Numbered from the stretch's first letter, positions 1 to 5,539 are shown. The stretch is 5,650 bases of DNA from an uncultured Chloroflexaceae bacterium (GCA_937141995.1 CAKZQX010000906.1:1-5650), one strand, 5' to 3'. Numbers and translations: made by a program. Notes: a model not told the origin generated them from the letters alone.

Positions 1-878
1 TAGGGAATGACGCGTTGGGGTGGTGCCGGTGCCGGCACGGGTTGGAGCCGCAGGCGCAGCCCCGCCTCAGCGGGAGTCCGGTCGCCTTTTTGGGCATTGC
101 AGGTTGTACAGGCCAGCACCAGATTGTTCCAGGCATCGGTGCCACCTCTACTGCGCGGCAGGAGGTGGTCAATTTCAATCGGCGCGTCCGTCGAGCCGCA
201 GTAGGCACACTGCGCAATTGTTTCCCCATGCATATTCTGTGTGCCATAGGCATCAATAAGGAGCCGGCGTCGCTCGGCCGGGGTCAGTGAGTCATATGCG
301 ATCTCAGGCGTCCTCAGAGGTTCCAGCACCGCTACATGACCGATGGGCACGAGGGTGCGGAGCGTCGTGATAACCCGTTCAATCGCCTGTGCCCGCCAGC
401 GGATCGTCGGGGAAATCTGCGCTACGCCGGTATGCCGCTGCCGTTGATGGTGCCGGCGCAGGTGACTACCCCATGTCGAGCGGGCCAGGCTGGGACGGCG
501 CACTTTGAAGGGTTGCCCATGGCGACGCGGTGCGCGGTATCGCTGTCGCCGCCGTCGTCGCCGCCGATACATCGCCCGTCGCCGGATGCGCCAGGGCAGA
601 TTGGTGCGCAGGTCCACGATAATGCGTAGCAGGGGAACCACCCCCCGCTTCCCTTCGGCAATCAGAAAAAGCTCAGCCGTGTGCAGATGCACGGCGACAC
701 CCAGGACAACCGGGCCGAGCACCGGTTCGGGAACCACCTGCGTAAGCTGCAGGAGCGGAAAGGCATGATGCGGTTGGAACGTCGCTTTTCCCTGCTGCAC
801 TAAGATACGCGCATATGCTGGTGATGTGGGCATCAGCGGTGTTCCCTGCGCGTCCCATACAAAAACAAGGCCGGACAT
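1..878 (-). CDS. iscB: IscB-like RNA-guided HNH endonuclease, 3' end cut by window edge
   Basis: Read on the minus strand from the ATG at 878, 292 codons stay open to the window edge. In order: an N-terminal PLMP domain (residues 5-45, motif GTPLMP at 12-17), a strand where RuvC-I should be (VVLGVAVHLHT, 57-67), an Arg-rich bridge helix (97-119, seven Arg in a row), a helix plus RuvC-II-like strand (HVAVLEPL, probable Glu186), and an HNH domain with zinc knuckles CAYC (224-227) and CTTC (257-260), EIDH (235-238), N251/N252 and CNAQKGD (260-266). A Pro/Ala-rich stretch follows; RuvC-III would lie off the edge. IscB proteins, relatives and likely ancestors of Cas9, cut DNA under a guide RNA encoded just upstream. 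The HNH half looks intact, but the usual RuvC-I Asp (LGIDPG in relatives) appears to be Ala62, so a nicking-only enzyme is possible. The start has GGAG (plus 884-887) five bases upstream. No tnpA is visible. The family is clear; activity is inference. Confidence 0.88.
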   Translation of the reverse strand, partial: MSGLVFVWDAQGTPLMPTSPAYARILVQQGKATFQPHHAFPLLQLTQVVPEPVLGPVVLGVAVHLHTAELFLIAEGKRGVVPLLRIIVDLRTNLPWRIRRRAMYRRRRRRRQRYRAPRRHGQPFKVRRPSLARSTWGSHLRRHHQRQRHTGVAQISPTIRWRAQAIERVITTLRTLVPIGHVAVLEPLRTPEIAYDSLTPAERRRLLIDAYGTQNMHGETIAQCAYCGSTDAPIEIDHLLPRSRGGTDAWNNLVLACTTCNAQKGDRTPAEAGLRLRLQPVPAPAPPQRVIP

Positions 879-915
879 GCGAACTCCACTACTGGTCGCG
901 AATGCTGTCCGGCCT
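868..915 (-). promoter_or_regulatory. Hairpin covering the iscB start codon, alternative to the last omega RNA hairpin
   Basis: AGGCCGGACA (868-877) pairs perfectly over 10 bp with TGTCCGGCCT (906-915). On the minus-strand transcript the stem takes in part of the iscB AUG (876-878), and the GGAG ribosome site (plus 884-887) sits in the 28-nt loop. Bases 911-915 also belong to the final omega RNA hairpin (911-927), so only one of the two can form. Inference: folding of the omega RNA frees the start codon, while the alternative fold hides it, so guide RNA and protein output may be coupled. Confidence 0.5.
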
Positions 916-1120
916 CAGAAAGAGACCTGCTCTCCGGATACGGAGGTCAAGGGGCTATGAACCCATGCGGGTTGTGTTCCTGCATGCTGCACGCGCCCGG
1001 GGCGTGTATGCTACAATACAGGATAGTGCGCTGCATACCGTGAGAGGGATCCTTCCATCACTCTGCTGGGGAGCCGTGGTATGGAAGGATCCTCACGGGC
1101 CGGGGGGTATTCCCGACAGC
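905..1120 (-). ncRNA. Omega RNA (HEARO-like guide RNA) of the IscB gene
   Basis: Read 5' to 3' on the minus strand, this non-coding stretch upstream of iscB forms five hairpins: an 18-bp stem (1098-1038), a 9-bp two-part stem (1011-982), a 5-bp stem with 4-nt loop (973-960), CTCCG/CGGAG with 4-nt loop (945-932), and GGTCTC/GAGGCC with loop TTTCT (927-911, one G-U pair). IscB genes are known to carry their guide RNA, first described as HEARO RNA, at this place and in this direction, with the guide at the 5' end. The last two hairpins recur at 1705-1736, which supports a conserved RNA. Both ends are estimates; the guide would be the bases just 5' of the first stem, roughly 1100-1150. Identification rests on position and fold, not on a covariance-model match. 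Confidence 0.6.
1038..1098 (-). repeat. Long inverted repeat: 18-bp stem, first hairpin of the omega RNA
   Basis: Bases 1038-1044 plus 1048-1058 pair with 1081-1098 without a mismatch, apart from a 3-nt bulge (1045-1047); the loop is 1059-1080. It has no T run on either side, so it is not a typical terminator. It probably forms the large 5' stem of the omega RNA; an IS200/IS605-style element-end hairpin is the alternative. Confidence 0.75.
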
Positions 1121-1145
1121 CATATTCTACCGCACTCCTGTTCGC

Positions 1146-1694
1146 ATGTCAAGGCTCCCGCGCGTGGGAGCTATGCCCAGGCTATTGAGCGAGAAGTTGC
1201 GCTATCTCCGTCAGCAATCCGGCATGACGCAGGGAGCGGTTGCCCAGCAGCTCTTGCTTGCTTCCTATACCCACATCACCAAGATCGAAGCCGGTCAGCG
1301 CGCCGCTTCGCTCACTCTCATCATCCGCATGGCGCACCTCTTTGGTGTTCCAACGGATTACCTGCTGCGCGATACGGTTCCCGTCACATGCGTGACAGTG
1401 GCATCCACGCCCCGTTTGCATGCCCAGGAACAGCCGCTGCCGCTGCACCATTTTGGCAGCACATTGCGGCACCTTCGGGTACAGTATGGGATGAGTCAGA
1501 CTGATCTGGCGCGCCGGCTTGGCCTGGCACGCCAGGCCTATATCAGCAATCTGGAAGCCGGGCGCAAAGAACCCTCGCCGAACATTGTGGTGCAGGTTGC
1601 GGATATATTTGGTGTCACCACTGACTATCTGCTGCGTACACCACCAGATGCAGCGAACACTCCTATCGAAGCAACGGAACAACCAGATGCATAG
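1146..1694 (+). CDS. Transcriptional regulator with two tandem XRE helix-turn-helix domains
   Basis: The 182-residue protein holds two full XRE/Cro-type DNA-binding domains: residues 14-75 (helix pair around GMTQGAVAQQL, then ITKIEAGQR, ending FGVPTDYLLR) and 103-164 (GMSQTDLARRLGL, ISNLEAGRKEPS, ending FGVTTDYLLR). The parallel endings suggest internal duplication. A short linker (76-102) joins them and the last 18 residues look disordered. XRE proteins bind operator DNA, usually as dimers; two domains in one chain could read a two-part site alone. No ligand or peptidase domain is seen. The gene diverges from the IscB module and its 5' end abuts the omega RNA region. The start is uncertain: ATG 1146 has no clear ribosome site; GTG 1164 has AAGG nine bases before it; ATG 1173 would remove nine residues without harming the first domain. 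Target and effect are unknown. Confidence 0.87.
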   Translation: MSRLPRVGAMPRLLSEKLRYLRQQSGMTQGAVAQQLLLASYTHITKIEAGQRAASLTLIIRMAHLFGVPTDYLLRDTVPVTCVTVASTPRLHAQEQPLPLHHFGSTLRHLRVQYGMSQTDLARRLGLARQAYISNLEAGRKEPSPNIVVQVADIFGVTTDYLLRTPPDAANTPIEATEQPDA

Positions 1695-1704
1695 AGACGA
1701 GCGT

Positions 1705-1806
1705 GCCTCAGAAAGAGGCGCTCTCCGCTGAGGGAGGTAGAGGTCGCGTCCAGGACATGATTATGAGCCGCACATGCCCGGCGCTGTGTGCCGCTGTTAC
1801 CAGCGG
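1705..1806 (-). ncRNA. Candidate orphan omega RNA (second HEARO-like signature, no IscB gene)
   Basis: The 13 bases at 1705-1717 equal 912-924 and the 8 bases at 1720-1727 equal 929-936, the 3' part of the omega RNA upstream of iscB. The fold is kept: GCCTC/GAGGC (1705-1709 with 1715-1719) around the same TTTCT loop, preceded on the minus strand by CTCC/GGAG (1723-1726 with 1733-1736). The U-G pair of the first copy is C-G here, a compensating change. Further 5' on the minus strand are CCGCTG/CAGCGG with loop TTAC (1791-1806) and GCACA/TGTGC (1770-1774 with 1787-1791). The 5' limit is unknown and the RNA may reach to about 2090. On the minus strand what follows is the antisense of the XRE gene, not an IscB gene, so this is either a stand-alone guide RNA used in trans or the remnant of a lost element. 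Confidence 0.5.
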
Positions 1807-1968
1807 GTTGCCTTCCCCTGGTTGGGGCGAGTACCCTTGCCGCCGAGCTTGGCCGGTTCGCGGCTGACGCCGACACCGCGCCTGGCTTACGTGAGCGTCA
1901 TCACAATCGGAGGACGCCGAACCAGCGTCCGTGTCCGGGTGCTGTGGCGAAGTACTCCGTCGCAGCAC
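1807..1968. other. GC-rich gene-free stretch with several small hairpins
   Basis: No open frame here looks coding. Small stems are present: CCCC/GGGG (1815-1818 with 1824-1827), CGCGG/CCGCG (1859-1863 with 1876-1880), GGACGC/GCGTCC with a 7-nt loop (1912-1930) and GTGCTG/CAGCAC (1939-1944 with 1963-1968). Such dense pairing fits an RNA more than spacer, possibly the 5' part of the orphan omega RNA, but the hairpins do not align one to one with the iscB copy. Confidence 0.3.
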
Positions 1969-2088
1969 AGAGACAGGTAGGATACGGCAAGGGTAGCACG
2001 GGTAAGCGATGCTGTCAAGAGGGGGTGCTGTCTTGCTGCTCAGCACGGTGTGTGTGGGTGCCGGCTACCCATAACCCTACCTGTCTCT
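1969..2088. repeat. 120-nt structured element bounded by a perfect 13-bp inverted repeat
   Basis: Bases 1969-1981 are the exact reverse complement of 2076-2088. Inside, GGGTAGC (1991-1997) pairs with GCTACCC (2064-2070), and GTGCTG (2025-2030) with CAGCAC (2041-2046), a hexamer pair that also occurs at 1939/1963 just outside. The nested layout gives one long folded arm on either strand. It could be a structured RNA, a very short non-autonomous element with terminal inverted repeats, or the 5' arm of the orphan omega RNA. No transposase gene is present and no target-site duplication is evident at the ends. Confidence 0.6.
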
Positions 2089-2226
2089 CTGGTCACAGGG
2101 AAATCCTTCATCGTAGAATACCGGTTCTACACACGTCGGCTCAAGAAATCCATGTGGGCACATTTGTGGACTGGTTGGTGTATATACTGTAGAAAGGAGA
2201 TGGAGGGCACGTATTAGAGCGGAATG
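2089..2226. other. Intergenic stretch with a weak -10-like site and a purine-rich tract
   Basis: This is the transition from GC-rich to more AT-rich DNA. TATACT (2183-2188) resembles a -10 box but has no convincing -35 at 16-18 bp. A ribosome-site-like tract (AAAGGAGATGGAGGG, 2193-2207) follows, yet no open frame starts behind it; the ATG inside it opens only five codons. It may be a leftover of a gene removed when the right-hand module arrived. No gene is called. Confidence 0.3.
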
Positions 2227-2290
2227 ATAGCACCTGTTTCCAAAAACGACTTGCACTGGTAATACAGCTGTCATGAGGATGTACTACAAT
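2227..2290 (+). repeat. Direct repeat copy 1: 34-bp identical core plus promoter-like tail
   Basis: Bases 2227-2260 are identical to 5459-5492, and the next 30 bases match at 19 positions without a gap (53 of 64 overall, most differences transitions). Five bases (AGCGG) a little upstream are also shared. The core holds GTTT-CCAA-AAAC and TTGCAC (2251-2256); the tail ends in a -10-like TACAAT (2285-2290), 28 bp after TTGCAC in both copies. That spacing is too long for a normal -35/-10 pair, so the core is better seen as an activator or repressor site in front of a promoter, or as a cassette border. The nearest downstream gene is the basic protein at 2507. Confidence 0.85.
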
Positions 2291-2506
2291 CAAAGACAGT
2301 GAAGGTAACAAATTCTGCCACTATGGTTACTGTTGCAGTTAGATCCACACCACCTATATCGAAGTAGCACGAGAGCTAGAGGAATGAAATTTTCATAGTA
2401 GTATTCTTGATGTATACCAATCCACGAACGATGAAACCCTGGCTCGACAGATACGTATATCTTTTGAGCGAAGGACATCACGACCCGAAATGGAGCATCT
2501 CACCGT
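2291..2506 (+). other. Probable 5' leader of the small basic gene
   Basis: If transcription starts after TACAAT at 2285-2290, this is a leader of about 210 nt. I see only a weak hairpin (GTAAC 2305-2309 with GTTAC 2326-2330), no T-run terminator and no riboswitch I recognise. At its end TGGAG (2491-2495) lies 11 bases before the ATG at 2507 and is the likely, slightly distant ribosome site. Confidence 0.3.
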
Positions 2507-2938
2507 ATGAAGACCAAACGTCGTAGCAAGCAATCTCGTTCAAGCAACTCGGCCAATCGTAGTCAGAACAACCCATCATCGGGACAGACTAGTTCCCGGC
2601 CAAAATCGAAGCAAAAGAAACACAAGAAGCATCGGCAACAACAGCAACGTATGCCGGGAGATGATACGATTGTTCGACGCGATGCGCAGAAATATCACGA
2701 TCTCAACGCGTGTATGCAACGCAGTTTTGAACGGTCTATGCGCGAGGATCGTGCTCCTCGACATGCAACTGGTTCGTCCAGTACGCATACTTCTGATACT
2801 TCATCAAGGACCGGAGTTTTTTACGATGATGAAGCCTTCTGGGTAATATACCACGGAAAGGTCATCGCAACCGCAGGAAGTGCCGGCGAAGGCCGTGACA
2901 TACTCAATACATATCGTGGTAACTACAAGCAGCGGTAA
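2507..2938 (+). CDS. Small basic, largely disordered hypothetical protein with a C-terminal mini-domain
   Basis: I do not recognise this 143-residue protein. Residues 1-50 are made almost wholly of Lys, Arg, Ser, Gln, Asn and His (KQKKHKKHRQQQQR at 35-48) and should be disordered and able to bind nucleic acid or acidic membrane. Residues 50-85 could form a charged helix; 86-103 are Ser/Thr-rich. The C-terminus (104-137, FYDDEAFWVIYHGKVIATAG then a helix) looks like a small beta-hairpin-plus-helix unit; its W-V-x-x-x-G-K-V-I-A pattern recalls DUF5678-type mini-domains, a tentative likeness. There is no signal peptide or membrane segment. The ATG has TGGAG 11 bases upstream. It lies in the same direction as the dynamin gene with 281 bp between, inside the two direct repeats, so a joint role is possible. 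Coding nature is supported by the long frame and structured C-terminus, not by homology. Confidence 0.68.
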   Translation: MKTKRRSKQSRSSNSANRSQNNPSSGQTSSRPKSKQKKHKKHRQQQQRMPGDDTIVRRDAQKYHDLNACMQRSFERSMREDRAPRHATGSSSTHTSDTSSRTGVFYDDEAFWVIYHGKVIATAGSAGEGRDILNTYRGNYKQR

Positions 2939-2943
2939 TGTAA

Positions 2944-3020
2944 GATTTCGGTTTATTCGATGCCCTCCTGCTGCACCAGAATAGTCGTCTGCTGCGCAGA
3001 CTATACCGAATCAGGTTTTA
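2944..3020 (+). terminator. Possible terminator or structured 3' end after the small basic gene
   Basis: Six bases after the stop codon, GATTTCGGT (2944-2952) pairs with ACCGAATC (3005-3012), one base bulged, and encloses a hairpin GTCTGC/GCAGAC with loop TGC (2987-3001). Only four T follow (3017-3020 region), so termination would be weak. A processing or attenuation structure between two co-transcribed genes is equally possible. Confidence 0.35.
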
Positions 3021-3050
3021 GAGGAGAACCTCACCCGAAAGCGAGTCAGA

Positions 3051-3082
3051 GCAAGTACAGATGAACACATCTGCTGACTTGC
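3051..3082 (+). promoter_or_regulatory. 12-bp two-part hairpin in the spacer before the dynamin gene
   Basis: GCAAGT (3051-3056) pairs with ACTTGC (3077-3082) and CAGATG (3058-3063) with CATCTG (3068-3073) around loop AACA, separated by a 1/3-nt internal loop. No T run follows. It ends eight bases before the -10-like TATACT at 3091, so as DNA it could be an operator over the -35 region, or as RNA the end of the upstream transcript. Confidence 0.45.
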
Positions 3083-3090
3083 TGTAGAAT

Positions 3091-3110
3091 TATACTGAGT
3101 TACATAACTC
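3091..3110 (+). promoter_or_regulatory. Candidate dynamin promoter: -10 box next to a small palindrome
   Basis: TATACT (3091-3096) is a good -10 match; the hexamer 17 bp upstream (CATCTG, 3068-3073) is a poor -35. Directly after it GAGTT-ACAT-AACTC (3097-3110) is a 5-bp inverted repeat covering the expected transcription start, a typical repressor position. This would give the dynamin gene a 115-nt leader and control separate from the upstream gene. The call rests on sequence likeness only. Confidence 0.35.
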
Positions 3111-3219
3111 CCTACGGCAGTTTGGGCAGAGATTACGATGGTCATTGTACCAATATACTCAAGATACTATTCTCAGAACATCAATTGCTTACTCTGTACA
3201 AGAACAGGACACTCAACCC

Positions 3220-5436
3220 ATGCAAAAGTCACTCAGTGAACTACGATCCCAGGTTGAACGTCTTACCGGGATTCTGGCAACAGCCCTGGAGCAGAAGGAA
3301 CCGGAACAGCGTTACCGGGATTTCTTGAACGACCAGGTAACCTTTCTTCAAAACGAACTGCGGAATGCGGCAACCCCTGAAACCTATCGCGTAGCGGTAA
3401 TCGGCTCCTTTAAAGTCGGTAAATCTTCATTCGTAAATGCTCTCTGTGATGTAACGCGTCTGGTTTCAGTCGCAACGAACCCAGAGACTGCTGCAGTAAG
3501 TACGCTGCGGTACAGCAACAAAGCTTATGCTCGAATTCGCATGATCAAACAAGCAACCTGGCAGGCAATGCGCGCTGATTATGAACGCGATCCCAGTCAT
3601 CCTGCTACTATGCGTTTTGCCGCCTTGCAGAAGAAGGAAAAAACAGACGAATCCAAATCGGCAACTGGTGACGGCAAGGAAAAACAACTGGTTAATCTTG
3701 CCGAGCTAGAACACCAGTATCTTACTCTTGAAGGGAGTGTCTATGAAGTAACATGTGCTGACTGGACACATTCGAAAGCCCAACAGTCCTTTAGTAAGGA
3801 GATTGCCCGCTTTACCTCACAAAGTTCTCCAGCACATTTTTTTGTTGATCAGATTGAAATTTATGCACCAGTTCCTTTTCTCCGCGACGGGATTGAGTTA
3901 ATAGATACTCCTGGTCTGAATGATCCCGATCGTTACCGCGTTCATTTAACCGAACAACTGGTAGAAGACGTTGATGCGGTCTTGTTCCTCACCCAGTCGG
4001 GCCGATCTTACTCACAGCAGGATAAGGACTTTATCATTTCTCAGCTTCGCAAAGGGAAGCTCAAGCATCTCATGATCATCGTAACCCGATGTGATGAAAC
4101 CTATGCCAGTGCGGTGAAAGATGCTGAAGATGCCGGCGATGAACCACCTGCATTTGATGAACACCTGAAACGAGAAGAACAGCGCCTGCGTGACCAGATT
4201 AAGATGACCCTCGATGAACTTCTGAGTGATCCCCAACTGCGCGATGATCTCGGTGAATACTATCTGGAGAAACTCCTCGATATCAGAGTCAATTTTACTT
4301 CGGCTGACTACTATCGAAGTGGAAAAAAAGAGAATGATCAGACAAAGCTGATGCGCTCTGGGATCGAACAACTCCGTACTGATCTTACGGCAATGCTGGC
4401 TCAGAGCGAACGGATTGTCCGCTCGAAGAAAATCCTCACTGGTGCCACTGAACGAGTCGTGGAACGTACCAGACGAACGTTCAAAGCCCGACGTGAGTCA
4501 ATTAGCCGGGAGTTCGATATTGAGCATGTACGCATTCAACTGACGCAGATAGATGAGGCACTCCACACGAAGCTGGCCGATTTTGAAACCTTTATTCAAG
4601 AACAGGTTCAGCTTTTTCGCAGGCAGAATCGCTCTGATGCAGAACTGGTTACGTCGCAAGTAAATGTCGCAGTGCTTCAAGCTAACGATATTGCCAGAGA
4701 ATATGAAATGCAGGATATTGCTCGTCACTGGCGCACGCGACGCAACTATGGGTGGGGAGCATTGCATGACATCCAGAATAAGACTGCTAACCGGATCTTC
4801 CCGCAGGTTGAGCAGATCTTACGGCGCTCTACCACACGCTTTGAGCAATTGCTGGGGCGGACGCACAGCGACCTGGAGCGATTACAAGCAGCTCTGGCAG
4901 AAATCGAGCAAACCATCGGAGTAGATGTAGCAACCCCATCACTTCAGCTTACAGTAGCCTTTGATCAGGCCTATGCACGCAAGCGCGATGAGCTTGAAGC
5001 GCATGTGGCGGCACAGAAGGTAGGGATTGCACGCAGGTTAGACGCTTTTGTCTCCGATGAAGTTCAGGATGAGATTGATGCAGCCCAGGAACGGGTTGCC
5101 ACCGAACTGGGGCGTGGGACAACCGAACGGCAGAACCGGCATGTGCGAACATTCTATGATGATCTCCGTCACAGGCTGGCAAAGGAACTGGAAACCTTTC
5201 TCCAGCAGTCGATTACGGCATTCACCACAACATTGGAAGAGACTGCGAACCTTATCTATCCCGATCTCAAACACGACTTGAGTCTCGTGATTGAAGACCG
5301 ATACAAGGCCATTGAGTCAAGTCTCACTGAGCGCAACGAACATCAGAAAGAGGAACTGAGTGGATACGTACGGCATATGCTCAAAGATCTTGATTATTTT
5401 CAGCAAACCTATGAGGAAATGCGAGCAAGTGCATGA
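3220..5436 (+). CDS. Bacterial dynamin-like GTPase
   Basis: A 738-residue large GTPase of the dynamin superfamily. A short helix (1-50) leads into the GTPase domain: G1 GSFKVGKSS (62-70), probable switch-I Thr in NPETAAVSTLRY (Thr90), G3 DTPGLND (229-235) and G4 TRCD (289-292). A Lys/Glu/Ser-rich linker (about 138-160) interrupts the domain between G2 and G3. From about 385 to the end the protein is charged and helical with many heptad-like stretches, as in the stalk of dynamins. No membrane-spanning segment is evident, so membrane contact, if any, would be peripheral. Bacterial dynamins bind and reshape membranes on GTP hydrolysis; some act in envelope stress or phage defence. The first ATG in frame is 3220 with AGGA ten bases before it; an upstream TTG (3145) would add 25 residues with no ribosome site. 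Many bacterial dynamins come as adjacent pairs; here only one is seen, downstream of a small basic protein. Role not known. Confidence 0.9.
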   Translation: MQKSLSELRSQVERLTGILATALEQKEPEQRYRDFLNDQVTFLQNELRNAATPETYRVAVIGSFKVGKSSFVNALCDVTRLVSVATNPETAAVSTLRYSNKAYARIRMIKQATWQAMRADYERDPSHPATMRFAALQKKEKTDESKSATGDGKEKQLVNLAELEHQYLTLEGSVYEVTCADWTHSKAQQSFSKEIARFTSQSSPAHFFVDQIEIYAPVPFLRDGIELIDTPGLNDPDRYRVHLTEQLVEDVDAVLFLTQSGRSYSQQDKDFIISQLRKGKLKHLMIIVTRCDETYASAVKDAEDAGDEPPAFDEHLKREEQRLRDQIKMTLDELLSDPQLRDDLGEYYLEKLLDIRVNFTSADYYRSGKKENDQTKLMRSGIEQLRTDLTAMLAQSERIVRSKKILTGATERVVERTRRTFKARRESISREFDIEHVRIQLTQIDEALHTKLADFETFIQEQVQLFRRQNRSDAELVTSQVNVAVLQANDIAREYEMQDIARHWRTRRNYGWGALHDIQNKTANRIFPQVEQILRRSTTRFEQLLGRTHSDLERLQAALAEIEQTIGVDVATPSLQLTVAFDQAYARKRDELEAHVAAQKVGIARRLDAFVSDEVQDEIDAAQERVATELGRGTTERQNRHVRTFYDDLRHRLAKELETFLQQSITAFTTTLEETANLIYPDLKHDLSLVIEDRYKAIESSLTERNEHQKEELSGYVRHMLKDLDYFQQTYEEMRASA

Positions 5437-5458
5437 ATGTAATGAATAGCGGTTGCAA

Positions 5459-5522
5459 ATAGCACCTGTTTCCAAAAACGACTTGCACTGGTCATGCAGC
5501 CGTTACAAAAATGTGCTATATT
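5459..5522 (+). repeat. Direct repeat copy 2: 34-bp identical core plus promoter-like tail
   Basis: This is the partner of 2227-2290 in the same orientation, starting 22 bp after the dynamin stop codon. The core (5459-5492) is identical; the tail is diverged but gapless and ends in TATATT (5517-5522) where copy 1 has TACAAT. Identity at the upstream core with drift in the tail suggests selection on a protein-binding site, or recent copying of the core. The pair brackets the small basic gene and the dynamin gene exactly. Confidence 0.85.
5514..5522 (+). promoter_or_regulatory. Extended -10 promoter candidate
   Basis: TGCTATATT reads as TG-n-TATATT, a good extended -10 element that needs little -35 help. 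It would start a transcript near 5529, reading into the hairpin at 5540 and the possible gene at 5615. It is the better conserved-to-consensus of the two repeat-associated -10 sites. Confidence 0.45.
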
Positions 5523-5539
5523 CATAGGCAACGACGACA

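Noticed and set aside
336..768. Several plus-strand open frames inside the iscB region
   Set aside because: They mirror the IscB-like gene; the Arg-rich runs come from the GC-rich bridge-helix codons.
1038..1098. Intrinsic terminator for the IscB transcript or the XRE promoter region
   Set aside because: No T run on either strand and it lies upstream of both divergent genes.
815..1504. 229-codon plus-strand open frame overlapping iscB start, omega RNA and XRE gene
   Set aside because: It runs through the RNA hairpins and out of frame through the clear XRE domains; its translation is low-complexity His/Ala/Ser-rich without domain features.
1182..1682. 166-codon minus-strand open frame opposite the XRE gene
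   Set aside because: It is the antisense of a well supported two-domain regulator and shows no recognisable motif; it could otherwise be mistaken for an IscB gene behind the orphan RNA.
1969..2088. tRNA or rRNA fragment
   Set aside because: The stems do not fit a cloverleaf and no T-loop-like sequence is present.
1788..2192. 134-codon plus-strand open frame
   Set aside because: It crosses the 13-bp inverted repeat element and several hairpins, and its translation has no domain or consistent composition.
2200..2217. Five-codon leader peptide after a purine-rich tract
   Set aside because: The ATG lies inside the tract, leaving no usable ribosome site, and no regulatory codon pattern is visible.
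3145..3219. Longer dynamin with a TTG start
   Set aside because: There is no ribosome site before it and the extra 25 residues add no family feature; ATG 3220 with AGGA upstream is simpler.
2227..5522. The 34-bp repeats as part of a CRISPR array
   Set aside because: Only two copies exist, 3.2 kb apart, with no spacer units and no cas genes.
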